Assembly (NCBI GenBank): GCA_002212725.1 | Contig: MTCR01000157.1 | Coordinates: 1-32,430 of the forward strand | Source: Sphingobacteriales bacterium TSM_CSM | Lineage (GTDB): Bacteria; Bacteroidota; Bacteroidia; Chitinophagales; UBA2359 | DNA: 32,430 nt | Direction of reading: 5' to 3' | Shown here: in pieces, positions 1 to 7,051 of the stretch | How positions within the stretch are numbered: position 1 is the stretch's first letter | Layout: every line of letters begins with the position of its first letter | Notes under the pieces: generated by a model | What the model saw: only the letters and a program-made list of their open reading frames with translations | The model's database searches: none | Told to the model about the DNA's origin: nothing | Program-made: the position numbers and the translations under genes

Positions 1-2
1 CC

Positions 3-1148
3 TCGGCGCCGCTGTTGGGTACATTTTCGGGAAGTACGCTGCCTTCGGCGGTAACAGCCACATCGGGCAATATGTATATTGAATTTACTACCAATGGTTC
101 GGGCACTTCCGCAGGTTGGAAAACAACTTATGCCTGCACACCGCAGCAATGCAGCGGACCGGTTACATTGTCAACATGCAGCAGCAGTTTCAGCGATGGC
201 AGCGGCAGCAATAATTATACCGATAACCTGAGTTGTTCGTGGCTTTTGGCACCAACAGGGGCCAGTACGGTTACCCTTACTTTCCTCTCTTTCAGCACCG
301 AATCGGGCTACGACTTTGTGAAAGTTTACGATGGTTCAAATGCTTCGGCGCCTTTATTGGGTAGCTATTCGGGCACAACGCTGCCGCCGGTGCTCACTTC
401 AAGCGGCGCAACGTTGTTTGTTCAGTTTACCTCAGACCAATATGTGGTAGCAGGCGGCTTTGCCGCAAGCTATTCTTGCACGCTGCCGGGTGCCGAAGTG
501 TTTTTAAAAGCATTTTTGCAGGGGCCTTACAACGCAACCAACAATAACCTGAATACCGCGTTGGCCGCAGCCGGCTACATAAGCACTGCACAACCGTTTA
601 ACCGTCCGCCCTGGAATTATACCGGCACTGAAAACGTAACACCCATACCTGCCAATATTGCAGATTGGGTGCTGGTTGATGTGCTGAACGCCGGTTATGT
701 GTTACAAGGCAGAAGGGCTGCTTTTTTAAGGCAAGACGGCGTATTGGTTGATACCGATGGCAGTCAGGGGGTTTTGTTTAACGGAGTTCCTGCCGGTAGC
801 TATTATATTGTCTTGCGCTCCCGAAACCATGTGCCCATTATGAGCAATGTGCAGGTGGCCTTGCCAAACAACAACAGCTCGGTAAATTTTATTAATGCGG
901 CAAATGTGCGCTATGGAACGGCTACCATGGCCGATTTGGGCGGCGGCAAATATGCCTTGCTTGCCGGCGATTGTTATGCCAACGGCGTGGTGAGTTTTTC
1001 CGATTTTAACAGTTTCTTTCTGCAGGCCGGTTTTAGCGGCGGTTACTTTGATGCAGACTGCAACTTAGACGGCAGCGTAAACAGCGCCGATTTTACCATA
1101 TATACCACCAACACCGGTAAAATGGGCGCAACCGAAGTAAGATATTAG
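3..1148 (+). CDS. Secreted CUB-domain protein with dockerin-like C-terminus (5' partial)
   Basis: The reading frame is open to the left edge, so the N-terminus is missing; residues just before the first start-like codon read SAPLLGTFSGSTLP, matching a second copy downstream (ASAPLLGSYSGTTLP), so coding clearly extends off the window. A full CUB-type domain lies at about 154-480 (Cys-bounded, with FSDGSGSNNYTDN and YDFVKVYDG), preceded by the tail of another. Positions about 487-900 hold a Bacteroidota surface-protein module (KAFLQGPYN, ADWVLVDVL, RAAFL, YYIVLRSRNH). The last 60 residues resemble a dockerin: two Asp-rich loops, GDCYANGVVSFSDF and DADCNLDGSVNSADF, likely calcium binding. Probably a secreted or surface adhesin. 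No T9SS type A or B sorting signature follows the dockerin-like part. Domain identity is fairly sure; ligand unknown. Confidence 0.8.
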   Translation, partial: SAPLLGTFSGSTLPSAVTATSGNMYIEFTTNGSGTSAGWKTTYACTPQQCSGPVTLSTCSSSFSDGSGSNNYTDNLSCSWLLAPTGASTVTLTFLSFSTESGYDFVKVYDGSNASAPLLGSYSGTTLPPVLTSSGATLFVQFTSDQYVVAGGFAASYSCTLPGAEVFLKAFLQGPYNATNNNLNTALAAAGYISTAQPFNRPPWNYTGTENVTPIPANIADWVLVDVLNAGYVLQGRRAAFLRQDGVLVDTDGSQGVLFNGVPAGSYYIVLRSRNHVPIMSNVQVALPNNNSSVNFINAANVRYGTATMADLGGGKYALLAGDCYANGVVSFSDFNSFFLQAGFSGGYFDADCNLDGSVNSADFTIYTTNTGKMGATEVRY

Positions 1149-1182
1149 TATTTGACCCCGAACGTAAAAGAACTGCCATCGC

Positions 1183-2205
1183 ATGATAGTTGACCTGCGC
1201 TCCGATACGGTTACACAACCAACGCCCGATATGTTGCAAGCCATGTTTGCCGCAAAAACCGGCGATGATGTATTTGGCGAAGACCCTACAGTAACTATGT
1301 TGGAGCAACATTGTGCCGCTTTGTTTGGCATGGAAGCCGGATTATTTTGCCCTTCGGGAACCATGACCAATCAAATAGCCATAAAAGTACACACACAACC
1401 TTTAGACGAGGTAGTTTGCCATGAAGCATCGCATATTTACCAATACGAAACCGGCGGTTATGCTTACCATTCAGGAGTGGCCATTAAACTGCTCCAAGGC
1501 CCCGAAGGGCGCATTACCCCGCAACAGGTAATTGCTTCGGTAAATCCCCGCTTCGACTGGCTGCCGCAAACCCGGCTGGCGGTGATAGAAAACACCTGCA
1601 ACAAAACCGGCGGCAGTTTTTATAACCTGCACCAAATGCAGGAATTGAGTGAGGTTTGCCGGCAAAACCAATTGCTACTGCACTTAGACGGCGCACGCAT
1701 ATTTAACGCCCTGCAGGCCATAAAAGCCAAACCGCAGCAGTTGGCAGGACTGTTTAACAGTATTTCTGTTTGCCTTTCAAAAGGTTTGGGCGCACCCGTG
1801 GGTTCGGTATTGCTTGGAAGCCATGATTTTATTCGGCAAGCCCGGCGTGTACGCAAGGTGATGGGCGGTGGCATGAGGCAGGCCGGATATTTAGCCGCAG
1901 CCGGCATATATGCCCTGCAACACCATATTAACCGCCTTGAGGAAGACCACCTTCGGGCAAAACATCTGGAAACAGCCCTGCAAAAGCACCCGTTGGTAGC
2001 CGATGTGCTGAAGGTTTATACCAATATTGTTATTTTTGAACTCTTGCCACAGGTTACCGTAGCATGGTTTTTAGACCAGTTGGCGCAACAGGGCATAAAA
2101 GGCATACAGTTTGGCCCAAATCAAATCCGGTTTGTAACGCACCTCAATTTTACCGATGATATGCTGCAACATACCCTAACAGCATTAACCCACATAACCC
2201 GATGA
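1183..2205 (+). CDS. ltaE: Low-specificity L-threonine aldolase (GntG/beta-eliminating lyase family)
   Basis: PLP enzyme of 340 aa expected to cleave L-threonine or L-allo-threonine to glycine and acetaldehyde in the cytoplasm. The N-terminus MIVDLRSDTVTQPTPDM is the family hallmark, followed by GDDVFGEDPTV and the PSGTMTNQIA cofactor-pocket segment. The PLP Schiff-base lysine is K200 in SVCLSKGLGAPVGSVLLG. Length is typical for the family (about 340 aa). The ATG at 1183 directly precedes the family-typical N-terminus, so the start is secure. The stop codon overlaps the start of the next gene (ATGA at 2202-2205), implying translational coupling. The 34-bp gap to the upstream surface protein gene shows no clear promoter. 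Stereospecificity cannot be read from sequence. Confidence 0.93.
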   Translation: MIVDLRSDTVTQPTPDMLQAMFAAKTGDDVFGEDPTVTMLEQHCAALFGMEAGLFCPSGTMTNQIAIKVHTQPLDEVVCHEASHIYQYETGGYAYHSGVAIKLLQGPEGRITPQQVIASVNPRFDWLPQTRLAVIENTCNKTGGSFYNLHQMQELSEVCRQNQLLLHLDGARIFNALQAIKAKPQQLAGLFNSISVCLSKGLGAPVGSVLLGSHDFIRQARRVRKVMGGGMRQAGYLAAAGIYALQHHINRLEEDHLRAKHLETALQKHPLVADVLKVYTNIVIFELLPQVTVAWFLDQLAQQGIKGIQFGPNQIRFVTHLNFTDDMLQHTLTALTHITR

Positions 2206-3527
2206 AAATAATAGATACCCTTTTTGATATTTTTGCCCCCAATGCAAAAGAACCCGCCGATGTAAAGTTTGGCCGGTATAGCGACTCCTATAAAACCGAC
2301 CTGCAACACCAAAGCCTCGACAATGCTACCCATGAGTATGAAAAGAACAACTACCTGGAGGCTTATCGCCATTTTTTCACCTACCTTCGAGACGAAAGAG
2401 AAGACAATGTACACTTTGAGGTAATCAACAACGAAATTCATTTTTCCCTCATCCAGGGGTCAAAACGCATTAACGGCGTTGCCGGAACGGAAAAAATATG
2501 GGCCGAAACTGCTATGGCAAAAGCAATAGCGCTTAATGTATCGCTCATGCGGAAACTTATGGAAATAAATTATGCGCTGCGCTATTGCCGCTATGCCCTG
2601 CACAACGATGTTATTTACCTCAAATTTAACACCGGAATTTTAGACGGCTCCCCACAAAAATTGTATTTTGCCCTAAAGGAAATGGCTATTAGCGCCGACC
2701 GGCAAGATGATACCCTGCTGAACGAGTTTTCTGCCCTTGAAACCATTGACAGCACGCATATACAGCAAATGCCCGATAAAGAAAAATCGGTAAAATACAC
2801 CTTTTTCAGGAAATGGGCAGAGGAAACACTTCAGGAAGTAAGGCGGTTAGACCCCAATATTTTTTCGAGGGGAATTTCTTATATGTTGCTCAACTTAGCC
2901 TATAAAACCGACTACCTTATTGTACCGCACGGAACATTAATGGACGCCATTGAGCGGGTACATATATTGTACTTTAATGAAAGCGAAGAAGCCCCCATAG
3001 TGGAAAAAAATGCCGCTATGATTCGCGAGTTTGAAAAAATGCTTGCCATATTACCCGATGAGTTTAACCGGCAGTTGTACCGCACACAAACCACTTTTGG
3101 CATTACCAATTTTGCTACTCCCGGCCAAGTTGCCGATATTATTTACGAACTGCTGCAGGACGCCAAAGAATACAAGCGCCGGAAACAACTTGCTATTGCA
3201 CACAATGTGGTTGAATATATTATGCACTACTGCCTTTTTCATTATGGCATGCCACAATGCATAAGAGAATTGCTGCATGTTGGCATCAGGGTTTTAAACG
3301 GCGATTATTTTGAAGCGCTGGGTTTTACTCCCCAATATTTTAACCCCAATACCAACACTTTTGACAAAACGGCTATTAAACACCATATTTCGGGTATAAG
3401 AAAAAGAGCATTAAAAGATTATCCGCTCTTTGATTTTGATGTAAAAAACCTCGACTACCGCTCTGCTACCGATTTTGTATATAGCCTGCTGCTCGAAATT
3501 GCCAATTGTAACTACAACGACAGATAA
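2202..3527 (+). CDS. Uncharacterised 441-aa protein translationally coupled to ltaE
   Basis: I do not recognise the family. The ATG overlaps the ltaE stop by 4 bp (ATGA), so the two are probably co-translated. The protein has no signal peptide or membrane segment and looks cytoplasmic, mainly helical and rich in Tyr, Phe and charged residues. An N-terminal part (about 1-90) contains NNYLEAYRHFFTYLRDE and a short FEVINNEIHFSLIQGSKRI stretch that could be beta-strand, loosely like YbjN-type folds; the middle and C-terminal parts (about 200-430) are helix-dominated, with repeated aromatic/charged pairs such as KYTFFRKWAEETLQEVRRLD. No catalytic signature is visible. Codon use looks like that of its neighbours. 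That this is a real gene is nearly certain from length and coupling; function is unknown, and its link to threonine metabolism is not established. Confidence 0.85.
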   Translation: MKIIDTLFDIFAPNAKEPADVKFGRYSDSYKTDLQHQSLDNATHEYEKNNYLEAYRHFFTYLRDEREDNVHFEVINNEIHFSLIQGSKRINGVAGTEKIWAETAMAKAIALNVSLMRKLMEINYALRYCRYALHNDVIYLKFNTGILDGSPQKLYFALKEMAISADRQDDTLLNEFSALETIDSTHIQQMPDKEKSVKYTFFRKWAEETLQEVRRLDPNIFSRGISYMLLNLAYKTDYLIVPHGTLMDAIERVHILYFNESEEAPIVEKNAAMIREFEKMLAILPDEFNRQLYRTQTTFGITNFATPGQVADIIYELLQDAKEYKRRKQLAIAHNVVEYIMHYCLFHYGMPQCIRELLHVGIRVLNGDYFEALGFTPQYFNPNTNTFDKTAIKHHISGIRKRALKDYPLFDFDVKNLDYRSATDFVYSLLLEIANCNYNDR

Positions 3528-3693
3528 CCGGAACATAAACAACAAACCAACTACCGGCATACCACTTAAATTATTTTGAAAACAACCCAAAGGTAAATTG
3601 TTACTTAATTGCTGTATTACCGGTTTCTGTGCAACCATCTTAAAAAAAGCAACGTTTTTATATACACTAAAACTGCAAAAGACAAATTTTTGC

Positions 3694-3701
3694 TAATTTT
3701 C
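3694..3701 (+). promoter_or_regulatory. Candidate -7 element upstream of the Nudix gene
   Basis: TAATTTTC resembles the Bacteroidota -7 consensus TAnnTTTG with one mismatch. It ends only 7 bases before the ATG at 3709, so if used the transcript would be nearly leaderless. No convincing -33 TTG at the expected spacing was found. Weak call. Confidence 0.3.
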
Positions 3702-3708
3702 GCCCCAA

Positions 3709-4188
3709 ATGAAACTAAGCGGCATTCATACCTGCACTGTTAGCCTTATATTGGAGAACAACGGCAAAATACTGTTACTGAAACGCCCCCGTAAAAAAGG
3801 CGGTAACTACAGCCTTGTAGGCGGAAGGGTAGAGCATACCGAGTCGGTTACACATGCACTTATCAGAGAGGCTTATGAAGAAGCCGGCATTATTTTGCAA
3901 CACGAAGACCTGCGCATGGTTCATGCCATGCACCGCCAAAAAAACAATGAGTCCATTGTTCATTTCTTTTTTCATGCCACCCGCTGGAGCGGAACCATTT
4001 TGAACAAAGAACCCGAAAAATGCGACAGGTTGGAATGGTTTGAAACAAACGAATTGCCGGTAAATACCACTTCGGCCGTAATGCTGGCAGTAATTTTATT
4101 TCAACAGGGCATTGCATATTCTGAATTTAACTGGAAATATCCCGAAAACGTGTGGTCTTCGGCGCCGCCTGCAAAAGGGTTAAAGTAA
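3709..4188 (+). CDS. Nudix hydrolase
   Basis: A 159-aa cytoplasmic protein that should hydrolyse a nucleoside diphosphate linked to some other moiety, using Mg2+ or Mn2+. It has a perfect Nudix box GX5EX7REUXEEXGU at residues 39-61: G39, E45, R53, E54, E57, E58, G60 and I61. The preceding strand ILLLKRPRKKGGNYSLVGG is typical of NTP-PPase-like members. Length fits a single-domain Nudix protein. Substrate cannot be told: dNTP sanitation or NDP-sugar turnover are both possible, and the surface-glycan genes next to it do not settle this. The ATG at 3709 is the first start in the open frame. Confidence 0.92.
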   Translation: MKLSGIHTCTVSLILENNGKILLLKRPRKKGGNYSLVGGRVEHTESVTHALIREAYEEAGIILQHEDLRMVHAMHRQKNNESIVHFFFHATRWSGTILNKEPEKCDRLEWFETNELPVNTTSAVMLAVILFQQGIAYSEFNWKYPENVWSSAPPAKGLK

Positions 4189-4249
4189 ACCCCGCATGTC
4201 ATCTGTTGCCATTTTTTCATAAACTTCCCCGCCTAAAGAAACCTGATAC

Positions 4250-4972
4250 TTGAAAGTACTTATTACACAATCTAACTATATACCCTGGCGGGGTTATTTT
4301 CATGCTATTGGCTTGGCCGATGTATTTGTGGTATATGACGAAGCCCAATATACCCGCCGCGATTGGCGCAACCGGAACCTCATTAAAACTGCCAACGGCT
4401 TGCAATGGCTTACCATACCCATACATGTTAAAGGGCGGTTTTACCAAAAGATAAGCGAGGCAACGGTAAGCGACCACCGTTGGGCGGCCCGTCATTGGAA
4501 AGCATTGCAGCTAAACTATGCGCGGGCGCCTTATTTTACCCAATACGCCCCAATTTTTGAACAACTTTACCACCAACTGCACCAGGAAACCAGTTTAAGC
4601 AATATCAATTTAGCCTTTATTGAAACCATTTGCGGCATTTTGGGTATTAAAACCCAAATACGCCCTTCAACTGATTTTGTTTTTGATGGCACCAAATCCG
4701 AAAAATTAGTTTCCATTTGCCGGCAACTCCGTGCCACACACTACCTGTCGGGCAAAGCGGCCCAAGGGTATTTGGATATGGAATTGTTCTCCCGCCACAA
4801 CATGGAGGTGGTATGGATGAATTATGCCAATTACCCCGAATATCATCAGTTATACCCGCCGTTTCAGTCACAGGTTACCGTATTAGACCTTATTTTTAAT
4901 GAAGGCCTCCGTGCGCCGCAGTTTTCGTGCTTACAGTCCGATAAAAACAGCCGCCCCATTTCTTTGCAGTAA
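4250..4972 (+). CDS. WbqC family protein
   Basis: A 240-aa protein of the WbqC-like family, found in polysaccharide/O-antigen gene clusters and biochemically poorly defined. The family start MKVLITQSNYIPWRGYF is intact and is followed by the conserved VVYDEAQYTRRDWRNRN and LTIPIHVKG segments. The start is TTG: an in-frame TGA lies at 4244-4246, one codon upstream, and there is no ATG before the conserved N-terminus, so the TTG is effectively forced. It is convergent with the glycosyltransferase/formyltransferase pair, the two stop codons being only about 18 bp apart. This context supports a surface-glycan role. The family call is strong; the reaction is unknown. Confidence 0.88.
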   Translation: MKVLITQSNYIPWRGYFHAIGLADVFVVYDEAQYTRRDWRNRNLIKTANGLQWLTIPIHVKGRFYQKISEATVSDHRWAARHWKALQLNYARAPYFTQYAPIFEQLYHQLHQETSLSNINLAFIETICGILGIKTQIRPSTDFVFDGTKSEKLVSICRQLRATHYLSGKAAQGYLDMELFSRHNMEVVWMNYANYPEYHQLYPPFQSQVTVLDLIFNEGLRAPQFSCLQSDKNSRPISLQ

Positions 4973-4990
4973 ACGCACCGGCCGGCATTA

Positions 4991-6103
4991 TTACAGGGCT
5001 TGTGTTTCAACTTGTTTGTAAAAGGCAAGGAGTTTTATTTCTTCGTTTTGCCAGTTAATTTCCTGCCTTGCTGCCAGGCAGTTTTGGCGCAGGCGGTTAT
5101 AATAAGGCATATCGGAGAGCAGCCGGTTGGCGGCAGCGGCTATGGTTTGGGGTTCCAAATCGTTAACAAGCAGGGCAATTTCAAACTGTCGGTTTATTCG
5201 GGCATATTCGGGAAAATTAATGCAAAGTTGCGGTACACCGGCATGAAAATAATCAAAAAACCGGTTTGCCAGTGAGTAGTAATAACTCTGCCCTTCGTTG
5301 GTAAAAAAAGTAAAACCCAAGGTAGCCATAAGTGTAATATGGCGTAGTTCATCGGGTGGAATGTAGCCCCAGAATATTACTTTGTTTTCCAGCCCAAGTT
5401 GTTGAACCAATTGGGTGCATTTACCGTAAACATCGCCTTTGCCACAAATATACAGTTTGCAATCATTTATAAACTGCATGGCTTCAATCATTTGCTCTAC
5501 ACCTCGCCCCACATTTACCGCACCTTGATATAAAATGTACCGTTCGGGTTTTAGATTAGGTATGGCCTCGTTGCGCAGCAGGGCAGCGTTTCGGATAACA
5601 GCAAACCGGGTTCCGTATTGCTGTTCAAACAAATCGGCATAAGATTGGTTAATGGTGTAGGCAAACCGCGTTCGGGGCACAATGAACTGTTCTGCCTTTT
5701 TCCAAATCCATTTCACAAAAGGACGGTTTACCACTTCGGGCAATTCGGCAAAATACTCGTGGGCGTCATAAACAAACGGTTTGCCTTTAAGCGATGCGGC
5801 AATAAAATGCGGCACCAGTGTATCTAAATCGGTAGCGCCGTATATATCGTACCGGTGCGTAAGCAAATGCCATAGTAAGCGCAGGTTATAAAGCAGGTAA
5901 AACAATTTACCTTTATTAACCGGCATTTTAAACCGCAATTGAGCATAAGGGCGTTGCGGCAGGGGTTTATTGGTTTCGAGTTGCCTGCCAATGAGTGTTA
6001 CGCGGTAGCCGGCCATGCTAAGAGAGGTACAAATGCGCTCCATGCGTTGGTCGTAGTGCAGGTCATTAATTACGGTAAAAACAATATGTGGTTTCACGGG
6101 CAA
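4991..6103 (-). CDS. Glycosyltransferase, GT4-type (group 1)
   Basis: A 370-aa protein with a two-Rossmann GT-B layout: the N-terminal half begins PHIVFTVINDLHYDQRMERI and contains YDAHEYFAELPEV; the C-terminal nucleotide-sugar-binding half contains ILYQGAVNVGRGVEQMIEA, LYICGKGDVYG and VIFWGYIPPDEL, the usual group 1 signatures. It should transfer a sugar from an NDP-sugar to a glycan or lipid acceptor at the inner face of the membrane; donor and acceptor are unknown. The start is TTG at 6103 or GTG at 6097: an in-frame stop lies at 6115-6113 and no ATG precedes the conserved N-terminus. It begins 13 bp after the formyltransferase stop, so the two form an operon. Confidence 0.88.
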   Translation of the reverse strand: MPVKPHIVFTVINDLHYDQRMERICTSLSMAGYRVTLIGRQLETNKPLPQRPYAQLRFKMPVNKGKLFYLLYNLRLLWHLLTHRYDIYGATDLDTLVPHFIAASLKGKPFVYDAHEYFAELPEVVNRPFVKWIWKKAEQFIVPRTRFAYTINQSYADLFEQQYGTRFAVIRNAALLRNEAIPNLKPERYILYQGAVNVGRGVEQMIEAMQFINDCKLYICGKGDVYGKCTQLVQQLGLENKVIFWGYIPPDELRHITLMATLGFTFFTNEGQSYYYSLANRFFDYFHAGVPQLCINFPEYARINRQFEIALLVNDLEPQTIAAAANRLLSDMPYYNRLRQNCLAARQEINWQNEEIKLLAFYKQVETQAL

Positions 6104-6116
6104 AATCGGGGGTTAA

Positions 6117-6869
6117 TCAAACGGTTTCTGTTTCATCATTGGGCAGGGTAAAATACACTTTTTTACCGCCAACTAAGGCATAGGGCGGCTCAAACGGCGG
6201 AAAACAGGTAGCGCGCAAATGGCGTTCTATTTTTTCGGCGCTCCAGTTCAGGTCAATTTGTTTAATTTGCTCAATTTCGTTTCTATAATGGTAACTACAC
6301 CCCCGTTGTTCAAGAAGTGTTTCCTGTGGTACGGGCCGGTAATTGCCGTTAATTATATCTCCTATATGCTGCTTAAAGAGTTGTTCTGACGCGGTTTCGG
6401 TAATCTGGTACAGTTGCTTTACCCAACATTGCGCTGGAATTTCAAACCGGGTTTCAAATAAAATATCGCCACTGTCAATGCCGGCTTCAAGGCGGTGCAG
6501 GGTAGCTCCAAATATCTTTGCCTTGTCTAAAATGGCAAAGGAAAACTGGTTGCAACCCCGGTACTCGGGCAGGGGTGCCATGTGCAGGTTAACCGCAATT
6601 TGACGGGCGCGGGCAATATGCTGCGGTTTTAAAATGCGGTGATACTGAACCGACAAAATAAGGTCGCATTCGGGAATTTGATGCAAATGCTCCATTAACC
6701 CGATGCCATACCGGGCACATAACTCCCCGATGGCCTTGTTGGCAGCCAGCCCGTTCTGTTGCGTACCTGCCGCCACCACTTCGGCCTGCAGGGAAATTCG
6801 GTGTTCCAGCAAGTATTGCAGGCAGCGCAACCCAATGTTTTTGGCGCCCAAAAACACAATTGTTTTCAT
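6117..6869 (-). CDS. Formyltransferase family protein (probable sugar N-formyltransferase)
   Basis: A 250-aa protein of the N10-formyltetrahydrofolate-dependent formyltransferase fold. The catalytic triad of the family is visible: N94 and H96 in NLHMAPLPEYRG and D132 in GIDSGDILF. It is shorter than methionyl-tRNA formyltransferase (about 310 aa) and sits beside a glycosyltransferase and near a WbqC gene, so N-formylation of an amino sugar nucleotide is more likely than initiator-tRNA formylation; this is inference. The frame extends upstream to 6920, but the ATG at 6869 gives MKTIVFLGAKNIG, the expected first strand, so I use that start. A divergent promoter region separates it from secDF. 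Confidence 0.85.
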   Translation of the reverse strand: MKTIVFLGAKNIGLRCLQYLLEHRISLQAEVVAAGTQQNGLAANKAIGELCARYGIGLMEHLHQIPECDLILSVQYHRILKPQHIARARQIAVNLHMAPLPEYRGCNQFSFAILDKAKIFGATLHRLEAGIDSGDILFETRFEIPAQCWVKQLYQITETASEQLFKQHIGDIINGNYRPVPQETLLEQRGCSYHYRNEIEQIKQIDLNWSAEKIERHLRATCFPPFEPPYALVGGKKVYFTLPNDETETV

Positions 6870-6981
6870 AATTGCAATATTTTGACAGCAAAGAAAACGC
6901 CTTTTACCCATTTTGGGCAAGAAAAATCATTTTTAGGCACATAATTTACGCAATTGGTAGCATTCCAATTGTGTAAAGCCT

Positions 6982-6989
6982 TATATTTG
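6982..6989 (+). promoter_or_regulatory. -7 promoter element for secDF
   Basis: TATATTTG matches the Bacteroidota -7 consensus TAnnTTTG exactly and lies about 62 bases before the secDF ATG. A TTG at 6954-6956 could be the -33 element, though the 25-base gap is a little longer than usual. Confidence 0.6.
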
Positions 6990-7051
6990 CACCCTGTTTT
7001 AACAAAACAAGTACAAAAGACTTAATTTAAACACTAATTTGACCTATTGAT

